A stretch of 64,000 bases of DNA from Kutzneria sp. CA-103260. Lineage in GTDB: Bacteria > Actinomycetota > Actinomycetes > Mycobacteriales > Pseudonocardiaceae. The position numbers and the translations under genes were made by a program. Positions 57,828 to 64,000 of this stretch are shown piece by piece (position 1 is the first letter of the stretch; each line of letters begins with the position of its first letter). Below the pieces are notes generated by a model. It was not told the DNA's origin. It saw only the letters and a list, made by a program, of their open reading frames with translations, and did no database searches. Location of the stretch: the NCBI RefSeq assembly GCF_018263855.1, contig NZ_CP073318.1, positions 8,928,001 through 8,992,000 on the forward strand, given 5' to 3'.

Positions 57828-58829
57828 TCAGGCGCAGCCGCAGGACTGGCGGTGCATGAGCTTGGCCGGGAGGCGGACGGTCTGGGGTTCGCGGGACGGA
57901 TCCTGGATGCGGGCCAGCAGCATGCGGACGGCGGTGCGGCCGATGTCGGCGATGGGCTGGGCCATGGTGGTCAGGGGCGGGTCGACGAGGTCGGCCCATT
58001 CGACGTCGTCGTAGCCGACCACGGCCAGGTCGGTGCCGATCTTGAGCTGGCGGCGGCGGGCCTCGTGCAGGACGCCGACCATCATGTTGTTGTTGCCGGC
58101 GACGACGGCGGTGGGCGGGGCGGTCAGGGCGAGCAGCTGGGCGAGGGCGACCGCGCCCTGGGCTGAGGAGGACTCGCCGGCGGCGACGAGCTCGGGGTCC
58201 CAGGGCAGGCCGGCGCGGCCGAGACCGAGGCGGTAGCCGAGGGTGCGCTCGGACGAGGTGGTGAGGCCGGAGGCGCCGCTGATCATGCCGATGCGCCGGT
58301 GTCCGAGTTCGCCGAGGTGCTGCACGAGGGCGGACATGGCCTGGACGTTCTCGGGGCCGACCTGGTCGATGGGCTGGTTGCCGGGCAGGCGGTCGACGAG
58401 CACGGTGGGGATGCCCAGCCGCCGCAGCTCGGGCAGCACGGTGGTGACGGCGCCGGGCGAAGGGGTGAGCAGCAGGCCGTCCACCCGGCGGGCCCGCAGC
58501 ATCCGGACGGAGTACTGCTCGGTTTCGGCCTCGTCGTGGGTGTCGACCAGCAGCAGGGTGTAGCCGGCGGCGGTGGCCTCGCTCTCGATGGCCTGCATGA
58601 GCTCGGCGAAGTACGGGTTGGCGACCAGCGAGATGGCCACGCCGAGTGATCGGGTGCCGCCGGTGACCAGGGACCGGGCGATCACGTCGCCGGTGTAGCC
58701 GGTCCGGGCCACGGCGTCGAGCACCCGCTCCTTGGTCTCGGCGGCCACGGCCCTGGTCCCGTTGACGACGTGAGAGACCGTCGTGATCGACACGCCGGCC
58801 AGCTGAGCGACGTCCTTCATCGTGACCAT
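57828..58829 (-). CDS. LacI-family repressor of the sugar ABC operon
   Basis: A 333-residue LacI/GalR repressor. The N-terminal helix-turn-helix and hinge are MKDVAQLAGVSITTVSHVVNGTRAVAAETKERVLDA; the core is a periplasmic-binding fold (SLGVAISLVANPYFAELMQAIESEA, VDGLLLTPSP, RRIGMISG, VVGYDDVEWADLVDPPLTTMAQP). ATG 58829 has AAGGA eight bases upstream. It is divergent from the ABC operon with a perfect 24-base palindrome between them, so it most probably represses the operon and itself, released by the imported sugar or its phosphate. Confidence 0.93.
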   Translation of the reverse strand: MVTMKDVAQLAGVSITTVSHVVNGTRAVAAETKERVLDAVARTGYTGDVIARSLVTGGTRSLGVAISLVANPYFAELMQAIESEATAAGYTLLLVDTHDEAETEQYSVRMLRARRVDGLLLTPSPGAVTTVLPELRRLGIPTVLVDRLPGNQPIDQVGPENVQAMSALVQHLGELGHRRIGMISGASGLTTSSERTLGYRLGLGRAGLPWDPELVAAGESSSAQGAVALAQLLALTAPPTAVVAGNNNMMVGVLHEARRRQLKIGTDLAVVGYDDVEWADLVDPPLTTMAQPIADIGRTAVRMLLARIQDPSREPQTVRLPAKLMHRQSCGCA

Positions 58830-58867
58830 GGCAGCATTCCTTGCGACGCTTCGTGATCGAAAAAGGT

Positions 58868-58891
58868 GCAAGCGTTTGCGCAAACGCTTGC
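58868..58891. promoter_or_regulatory. Perfect 24-bp LacI-type operator
   Basis: The 24 bases are fully self-complementary: GCAAGCGTTTGC followed by GCAAACGCTTGC. Half-sites of this kind with a central CG step are typical for LacI/GalR proteins, and two overlapping operators may be present. It lies 38 bases from lacI and 65 from the binding-protein gene. Confidence 0.9.
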
Positions 58892-58956
58892 TGGTGGACC
58901 TTACCCGCAATTAGCTTCGCCGCAACCAGCACCGTCGCTGATCAGGAGGGGCCACC

Positions 58957-59967
58957 ATGAGAATGGGCCTGACGATGGGGGCGCTCGCCGCCATCCTGGC
59001 CGTCACCGCCACGGGCTGCACGACGCAACGCTACTGGGGTGGCTCCACCGCGGTCGGCAACAACACGCAGGCGAAGATCGGACTGGTCACCAAGACAGAC
59101 ACCAATCCGTACTTCGTGGCGCTGCGGCAGTCGGCACAGGCCGAGGCGAGCCGGCTCGGGGCGCAGTTCACGGCCCTGGCCGGCAAGTTCGACGGCGACA
59201 ACGACGGCCAGGTCACGGCCATCGAGAACCTGGTCCAGCGGGGCGTGAACACCATCCTGATCACGCCCAACAGCGCGACCGGCGTGCTCAGCGCGATCAA
59301 GCAGGCCCGGGACAAGGGCATCATGGTGATCGCCCTGGACACCGAGACCGACCCGGCCAGCGCGGTGGACGCCACGTACGCGACGGACAACACCGCCGCC
59401 GGCCGCCAGGAGGGCCAGTACGTCAAGGCGGTCCTCGGCGACAAGCCGCCGCAGCTGCTGATGCTGGACGGCACGCCCGGATCCACAGTGGACACGCAGC
59501 GGCACACCGGGTTCCTGCAGGGGTTCGGGCTCAAGGACGGTGATCCGGCGATCATCGGCCACCAGTCGGTGAACGGCGACCAGAGCCAGGCCCAGCAGGG
59601 CATGGAGAACCTGTTGCAGCGGGCCACCACGGTGAACGCCGTCTACACGCTCAACGAGCCGACAGCCCGCGGCGCCTACGCGGCGTTGCAGGCCCGCGGC
59701 CTGACCGGCCAGGTGGTGATGGGCTCCATCGACGGCGGCTGCCAGGGCGTGCAGGACGTCAAGGACGGCAAGTACGGCGCGACCGTCATGCAGTTCCCGG
59801 CCAAGATGGCGGCGCTGGGGGTGGACGCGGCGGTCGAGTACGCCAAGTCCGGCAAGAAGCCCAGCGGCTTCCAGAACACCGGCTCCATGGTCATCACCGA
59901 CAAGCCGGTGCCCGGCATCACCTCTCAGGACACCACCTGGGGCCTCAAGAACTGTTGGGGGAAGTGA
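58957..59967 (+). CDS. Sugar ABC transporter substrate-binding lipoprotein
   Basis: A 336-residue type-I periplasmic-binding protein of the ribose/fructose family, anchored as a lipoprotein: the lipobox is VTATGC, with Cys at about residue 21. Ligand-domain markers are KIGLVTKTDTNPYFVALRQSAQAEA, QVTAIENLVQRGVNTILITPN, VIALDTETDP and VVMGSIDGGCQGVQDVKDG. It binds a monosaccharide outside the cell and delivers it to the permease encoded one base after it. Confidence 0.93.
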   Translation: MRMGLTMGALAAILAVTATGCTTQRYWGGSTAVGNNTQAKIGLVTKTDTNPYFVALRQSAQAEASRLGAQFTALAGKFDGDNDGQVTAIENLVQRGVNTILITPNSATGVLSAIKQARDKGIMVIALDTETDPASAVDATYATDNTAAGRQEGQYVKAVLGDKPPQLLMLDGTPGSTVDTQRHTGFLQGFGLKDGDPAIIGHQSVNGDQSQAQQGMENLLQRATTVNAVYTLNEPTARGAYAALQARGLTGQVVMGSIDGGCQGVQDVKDGKYGATVMQFPAKMAALGVDAAVEYAKSGKKPSGFQNTGSMVITDKPVPGITSQDTTWGLKNCWGK

Positions 59968-59968
59968 G

Positions 59969-60949
59969 ATGGCCACCACCGCGAACGGAACCCGGGCCAG
60001 CTTCGGCGAGTACGTGCTGCGCACGCCCGCGGTCGGCCCGACCATCGCGCTTGTTGTCGCGGTTGTCGTGTTCTCCTTGTCCACCAGCACATTTCTCGAA
60101 CTCGACAACCTCTCGCTGGTGGTCGAGCAGTCGCTGGTGGTCGGCACGATGGCCCTCGGGCAGACGCTGATCATCCTCACCGCCGGCATCGACCTGGCCA
60201 ACGCGGCCAACACCGTGCTGGCCACGCTGCTGATGGCCAAGCTGGTGGTCGGCGGCGCGCCGGCCTGGCTGGCGCTGATCGTCGGCGTGGCGGCGGCCAC
60301 CCTGATCGGCGCGCTGACCGGCGTGCTGGTCATCAACATCAAGCTGCCACCGTTCATCGTCACGCTGGGTCTGCTGACGATCCTCACCGCGGTCAGCCGG
60401 ATCTACACCGGCGAGAGCGTGCCGGTGAACGACGGACTGCTGTCCTGGCTGGGCACGCGGCGCTACCTGTTCGGCGGCATCGAGGTCACCTACGGCATGA
60501 CGGTGGCGCTCGTGATGTTCCTCGTCGTCTGGTACGCGCTGACGAAAACGGCCTGGGGCAAGCACGTCTACGCGGTCGGCAACGAGCCGGAGGCGGCCCG
60601 GCTGTCCGGCATCAACGTGCAGCGCACGGTGATCGGCGTCTACGTCATCGCCGGCCTGATCTACGGCATCGCGGCATGGCAGGCGCTGGGCCGGGTGCCC
60701 AACGCGGACCCGAACGCCTACCAGACGGCCAACCTGGACTCGATCACCGCGGTGGTCATCGGCGGCACGAGTCTGTTCGGCGGCCGGGGAAGCGTGCTGG
60801 GCACGCTCGTCGGCGCGCTGATCGTGACGGTACTGCGCAGCGGCCTGACCCAGGCCGGCATCGACGACCTGTACCAGAACGTGGCGACCGGCATCCTCGT
60901 GATCGCCGCCGTCGCGCTCGACCGGTTCACGCGAGGGAGGCAGCGATGA
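59969..60949 (+). CDS. Sugar ABC transporter permease
   Basis: A 326-residue permease with eight to ten helices of the RbsC/FrcC type: QTLIILTAGIDLANAANTVLATLL, GVLVINIKLPPFIVTLGLLTIL, GNEPEAARLSGINVQRTVIGVYVIAGLIYGIAAW and TAVVIGGTSLFGGRGSVLGTLVGALIV, the last being the EAA-like coupling segment. It begins one base after the binding-protein stop, and its stop overlaps the ATPase start (ATGA). Confidence 0.94.
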   Translation: MATTANGTRASFGEYVLRTPAVGPTIALVVAVVVFSLSTSTFLELDNLSLVVEQSLVVGTMALGQTLIILTAGIDLANAANTVLATLLMAKLVVGGAPAWLALIVGVAAATLIGALTGVLVINIKLPPFIVTLGLLTILTAVSRIYTGESVPVNDGLLSWLGTRRYLFGGIEVTYGMTVALVMFLVVWYALTKTAWGKHVYAVGNEPEAARLSGINVQRTVIGVYVIAGLIYGIAAWQALGRVPNADPNAYQTANLDSITAVVIGGTSLFGGRGSVLGTLVGALIVTVLRSGLTQAGIDDLYQNVATGILVIAAVALDRFTRGRQR

Positions 60950-61809
60950 CCGAAGACCTGCTCGCCGGGTCGAGCATTGATCCTGCGCCGATCCTTCAAG
61001 CAAGGGGCCTGGTCAAGCGGTACGGCCGGGTGACGGCGATCGACGGCGCTGACTTCGACCTGCTGCCGGGTGAGGTGCTGGCCGTGGTCGGCGACAACGG
61101 CGCCGGCAAGTCCAGCCTGATCAAGGCGTTGTCCGGCGCGCTGGTGCCGGATGCCGGCGAGATCAAGGTGGACGGCGAGAGCGTGCACTTCCGCGGGCCG
61201 CTGGACGCCCGCCGGTCCGGGATCGAGACCGTGTACCAGGATCTGGCGCTCGCGCCGGCGCTGGACATCGCCACCAACCTGTTCATGGGCCGGGAGCGCC
61301 GGCTGGCCGGTTGGCGTGGCCAGTTCCTGCGCACCCTGGACGCCCGGACCATGCGGGCCGAGGCCCAGAAGGTGCTCGACGAGCTGGGCATCAACATCAA
61401 GTCGATCACGCAGCTGGTGGAGACGTTGTCCGGCGGCCAGCGGCAGGCCGTCGCGGTGGCTCGGGCGGCGGCGTTCGGCACCAAGGTCGTGATCATGGAC
61501 GAGCCGACCGCCGCGCTGGGCGTGGCCGAGTCGGCCAAGGTGCTGGAGCTGATCGGCCGGATCCGCGACCGCGGCCTGCCGGTGGTGCTGATCAGCCACA
61601 ACATGCCGCACGTGTTCGAGATCGCCGACCGCGTCCACGTGCACCGGCTGGGCAAGCGGGTGGCGCTGGTCAAGCCGGGTGAGAGCAGCATGAACGAGGT
61701 GGTCGGCCTGCTCACCGGCGCGCTGCGCATGGGTGATGATGGTGTGGTGGAAGAAGTGCGAAACGCTGTGACAGCGGGCCTGGGCAGTCACCGGAAGTCG
61801 GCCGAGTGA
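60946..61809 (+). CDS. Sugar ABC transporter ATP-binding protein (single domain)
   Basis: A 287-residue ATPase with one nucleotide-binding domain, as in FrcA, rather than the fused double domain of RbsA. Walker A is GDNGAGKSS, the Q-loop lies in ETVYQDLALAPALD, the signature is LSGGQRQAVAVARAAA, Walker B is VVIMDEPTAALG and the switch His is LISHNMPHVFE. It homodimerises under the permease. ATG 60946, start and stop both overlapping its neighbours. Confidence 0.94.
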   Translation: MTEDLLAGSSIDPAPILQARGLVKRYGRVTAIDGADFDLLPGEVLAVVGDNGAGKSSLIKALSGALVPDAGEIKVDGESVHFRGPLDARRSGIETVYQDLALAPALDIATNLFMGRERRLAGWRGQFLRTLDARTMRAEAQKVLDELGINIKSITQLVETLSGGQRQAVAVARAAAFGTKVVIMDEPTAALGVAESAKVLELIGRIRDRGLPVVLISHNMPHVFEIADRVHVHRLGKRVALVKPGESSMNEVVGLLTGALRMGDDGVVEEVRNAVTAGLGSHRKSAE

Positions 61810-62651
61810 CCAGGATCCTGCTTGCCGGACTGTGCACTGTGGACGTCGTGCAGCGGGTTGACGACATCCCGGCCGCCGGCCAGAAGGTGCAGTCGGAGAC
61901 GGTGGCGTTGGCCGCGGGTGGACCCGCGGCCAACGCCGCTGTCGCGGTCGCCGCGCTCGGCGGCATCCCGACGCTGATGACGGCGCTGGGCGCCCATCCG
62001 CTGGCCCTGCTTGCCTTGCGGGACCTGGATGATCACGGCGTGACGGTGGTGGATCTGTTGCCGGCCAAGCAGGATCCGCCGACGGTCAGCGCCGTGACGG
62101 TGCGGGACCGGGACGGTGAACGGACCGTGGTGTCGCACAATGCCGCCGGCACAACGCTTCTGCCGCCGGTGGAGATCCTGGGCTCGGACGCCGTGCTGGT
62201 CGACGGGCACCATCCGGCGCTGGCGCTGCGGGTGGCGAAGGCGACCGCCCCGGTGGTGCTGGACGCCGGCAGCCTCAAGGACGTGCACTCCGAACTGCTG
62301 CCGCTGGTGGATGTCTGCGCCTGCTCGGCCGCTTATCCGCTCGGCACAAGGGAGTTGCACGACCGCGGCGTGCCGGTGGTGATCCGCACGCACGGCCCCG
62401 GCGCGGTCGAGTGGTCGTGCGGCGGCCGGACCGGAGAGGTCGTGGCCCAGCGGGTCGCGGCCCGGGACACGTCCGGCGCCGGCGACGTCTGGCACGGGGC
62501 GCTGACCTTCGGCATCGGGCGGCTCGGCCGGGTGCCGACCGCCGACGAGCTGCCGGGCCTGATCGACCTGGCCAACCGGGTCGCGAGCGTCAAGGTGCGA
62601 CACGTCGGCCCGCGGGGCTGGGTCGACGAGGTGCGAGGGGGAACTTGGTGA
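61806..62651 (+). CDS. PfkB-family carbohydrate kinase
   Basis: A 281-residue ribokinase/PfkB-fold kinase: AGGPAANAAVAVAALGGIPTLMTALG near the N-terminus (motif 1), VLDAGSLKDV and the C-terminal ARDTSGAGDVWHGALTFGIG with the anion hole and catalytic Asp of motif 2. It is shorter than most (300-320), with a compact lid. It probably phosphorylates the sugar brought in by the ABC transporter. GTG start overlapping the ATPase stop. Confidence 0.9.
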   Translation: MTRILLAGLCTVDVVQRVDDIPAAGQKVQSETVALAAGGPAANAAVAVAALGGIPTLMTALGAHPLALLALRDLDDHGVTVVDLLPAKQDPPTVSAVTVRDRDGERTVVSHNAAGTTLLPPVEILGSDAVLVDGHHPALALRVAKATAPVVLDAGSLKDVHSELLPLVDVCACSAAYPLGTRELHDRGVPVVIRTHGPGAVEWSCGGRTGEVVAQRVAARDTSGAGDVWHGALTFGIGRLGRVPTADELPGLIDLANRVASVKVRHVGPRGWVDEVRGGTW

Positions 62652-63271
62652 GGTTCGACGACCTGGTGGCCCGAGCCGAACGGCTGGCGGTCACCGGCCG
62701 GCGATCGGTGCTGGGCATCTGCGGCGCGCCCGGCGCCGGCAAGTCCACCTTGGCGGCACGCGTCGTCGACGCGCTCGGCTACCGGGCCGTGCTCGTCGGC
62801 ATGGACGGCTTCCACCTGGCCCAGCGCGAGCTGAACCGGCTGGGCCGGGCCGAGCGCAAGGGCGCGCCCGACACCTTCGACGCCGCCGGCTACGTCGACC
62901 TGCTCGACCGCCTGCGCCGGCACGGCCCCGACACCGTCTACGCCCCCGAGTTCCGGCGCGAGATCGAGGAGCCGATCGCCTGCGCCGTGCCGGTGCCCCG
63001 GGAGGTCCCGCTCGTCGTCACCGAGGGCAACTACCTGCTGCTGACCGACAATCCGTGGGACCGGGTCCGGCCGCTGCTGGACGAGGCCTGGTTCCTGGCC
63101 CCGGCCGAGCCGGTCCGGATTGCCCGGCTGATCGCCCGTCACGAGGCGTTCGGTCGCCCGCCCGAGCAGGCCCGCGGTCGCGCGTTAGGCTCCGATCAGG
63201 CCAACGCGGTGCGGGTCGACGCCACTTCGGGGCGAGCCGACCTGGTCATCGCTGAGGAGGAGCTGACGTGA
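62648..63271 (+). CDS. Nucleoside/sugar kinase-like P-loop protein (YggC/PRK-type)
   Basis: A 207-residue P-loop kinase of the uridine kinase/phosphoribulokinase group: Walker A GICGAPGAGKSTLAARVV, VLVGMDGFHLAQRELNRLGRAERKGAPDTFDAAGYVDLLDRL (acceptor site), VYAPEFRREIEEPIA, and VVTEGNYLLLTDNPWDRVRPLLDEAWFL. This resembles YggC-like proteins often placed in sugar operons. A second kinase next to a PfkB kinase suggests two sequential phosphorylations or two substrates. GTG start overlapping the PfkB stop (GTGA). Confidence 0.88.
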   Translation: MRFDDLVARAERLAVTGRRSVLGICGAPGAGKSTLAARVVDALGYRAVLVGMDGFHLAQRELNRLGRAERKGAPDTFDAAGYVDLLDRLRRHGPDTVYAPEFRREIEEPIACAVPVPREVPLVVTEGNYLLLTDNPWDRVRPLLDEAWFLAPAEPVRIARLIARHEAFGRPPEQARGRALGSDQANAVRVDATSGRADLVIAEEELT

Positions 63272-63657
63272 TCAGGGAACTGCTGACCTCGGCCAGGACG
63301 ATCGCCGTTGTCGGGCTGTCGACCCAGCCGTGGAAGGCCGCGCACTCGGTGCCGGCCTCGCTCAAGGCCGCCGGCTACCGGGTGATCCCGGTGCACCCGA
63401 GCGCCGAGGAGATCCTCGGTGAGAAGGCCTACCGCAGCCTGCTCGACATCCCGGACAAGATCGACATCGTGGACGTCTTCCGCCCCGCCGCCGAGGCTCC
63501 GGCCATCGCCGAACAGGCCGTGCAGATCAAGGCCGGCGCACTGTGGCTGCAACTGGGCATCGTCAGCCCGCAGGCCCGGGAGATCGCCGACGCCGCCGGC
63601 CTGCCCTACGTCGAGGACCGCTGCATCGCCGTCGAACGGTCAAGGCTGGGCGTGTAG
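63268..63657 (+). CDS. CoA-binding-domain protein (YccU-type)
   Basis: A 129-residue protein made of a single CoA-binding Rossmann domain: TIAVVGLSTQPWKAAHSVPASLKAAGYRVIPVHPSAEEILGEKAYRSL, DIPDKIDIVDVFRPAAEAPAIAEQAVQIKAGALWLQLGI and AGLPYVEDRCIAVERSRL. YccU-like proteins bind CoA; their role is unknown. It is the last gene of the sugar operon, with a GTGA overlap, and its 3' end overlaps the convergent gene by 18 bases. Confidence 0.9.
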   Translation: MIRELLTSARTIAVVGLSTQPWKAAHSVPASLKAAGYRVIPVHPSAEEILGEKAYRSLLDIPDKIDIVDVFRPAAEAPAIAEQAVQIKAGALWLQLGIVSPQAREIADAAGLPYVEDRCIAVERSRLGV

Positions 63658-63984
63658 CCGATCGGTCGGCACCGGCAGCGTGAACAGCGCGCCGATGTCG
63701 GCCGCGTAGTCGATGCTTTTCACCCGAACGTGGTCGGCATCGGCCTCGATCACCTGCACCGCGATCGGCTCCGCCCGGTCCGGCAGGGTCAGCAGCCAGC
63801 GCCCGGCCAGGTAGCTCAGGCCGATCTCGTCCAGCACCGCCGCCGCGTCGTGCTCGTCGCCGGCCTCGCCCAGCGGGTGCCCGAACAGCGTCACCGGCAC
63901 GAAGCCGGCCTCGCCCGGCCGCAGGTAGCCGAGCAGTTCGCCGTCCTCGTCACGGTGATGCGGAAGCCAGTCCTGGGGGATCAC
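63640..63984 (-). CDS. Conserved hypothetical protein
   Basis: A 114-residue acidic protein starting MIPQDWLPHHRDEDGELLGYLRP, mostly beta-strand by appearance (FVPVTLFGHPLG, LSYLAGRWLLTLPD, IAVQVIEADADHVRVKSID). I recall similar short proteins in other actinobacteria but know no function. GTG 63984 has GGGAG about nine bases upstream, so the N-terminus is complete within the window. Confidence 0.72.
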   Translation of the reverse strand: MIPQDWLPHHRDEDGELLGYLRPGEAGFVPVTLFGHPLGEAGDEHDAAAVLDEIGLSYLAGRWLLTLPDRAEPIAVQVIEADADHVRVKSIDYAADIGALFTLPVPTDRLHAQP

Positions 63985-64000
63985 GCTTGCAGTCTCCCGA

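Overview
The window is high-GC actinobacterial chromosome, most likely from a Pseudonocardiaceae-type organism (Kutzneria/Amycolatopsis-like; family-level guess only). The support is GC-rich coding on both strands, frequent GTG starts, a 16S-23S-5S operon with no spacer tRNA, the actinobacterial dnaK-grpE-dnaJ-hspR cluster with HAIR operators, and several gene sets best known from the left part of the Mycobacterium tuberculosis chromosome (fadA2/fabG4/htdX, fadE5, dcd next to a tRNA-Gly, etfD, dnaK operon, clpB, pyrE, trmH). It reads as core chromosome: I see no transposase, prophage or CRISPR array.

Layout. 1-1.1 kb: 5' part of a glutaminase gene and a lipoprotein with a duplicated two-Cys module. 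1.1-7.1 kb: fatty-acid block (acyl-CoA dehydrogenase, SCP2-like protein, TetR regulator, MaoC-like hydratase, FabG4, FadA2). 7.1-13 kb: potassium transport candidates (TMEM175-like channel, KimA-like importer), a winged-helix protein, an AAA ATPase, a small basic protein and a PAP2-like membrane protein. 13-18.8 kb: rRNA operon. 18.8-24.6 kb: NYN-domain protein, thioredoxin-NHL protein, GroES-like protein, FadE5 and a LysE-type exporter. 24.6-31 kb: accessory genes including a LuxR regulator, sugar porter, VOC proteins, a ScoMcrA-head/PD-(D/E)XK-like nuclease, a SnoaL-like protein and LysR. 31-36.6 kb: hairpin cluster, tRNA-Gly(CCC), dcd, CDF transporter, LAxTG surface protein, EtfD-like oxidoreductase. 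36.8-46.9 kb: chaperones (dnaK operon and clpB) around a flavohemoglobin, PPOX-family and MarR genes. 46.9-52.6 kb: P450, SDR, pyrE, LemA, TrmH-type methyltransferase, GH76-like protein. 52.7-56.2 kb: minus-strand run XRE, ImmA/IrrE, MAB_1171c-like membrane protein, amidohydrolase. 56.2-64 kb: structured non-coding stretch, NmrA-like protein, then a LacI-controlled ribose/fructose-type ABC operon with two kinases and a CoA-binding protein.

How it fits together. One operator, TACY-N4-RGTA, occurs at four separate promoters: SCP2/TetR, fabG4/fadA2, fadE5 and etfD. This suggests that the TetR protein at 2970 or a relative coordinates beta-oxidation (FadE5, FadA2, FabG4, MaoC) with its electron outlet (EtfD). 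The heat-shock genes form a second dispersed regulon: paired HAIR boxes precede dnaK and one precedes clpB, and HspR is encoded in the dnaK operon. A perfect 24-bp LacI-type palindrome lies between lacI and the sugar ABC operon.

Best candidates for undescribed biology are the XRE-ImmA-MAB_1171c-amidohydrolase operon, the ScoMcrA-headed nuclease, the hairpin tract at 56.58-56.79 kb, the nested 77-bp palindrome after hspR, and a shared 48-bp element found after lacI and inside the 3' end of the MaoC gene, each copy near DnaA-box-like sequences.
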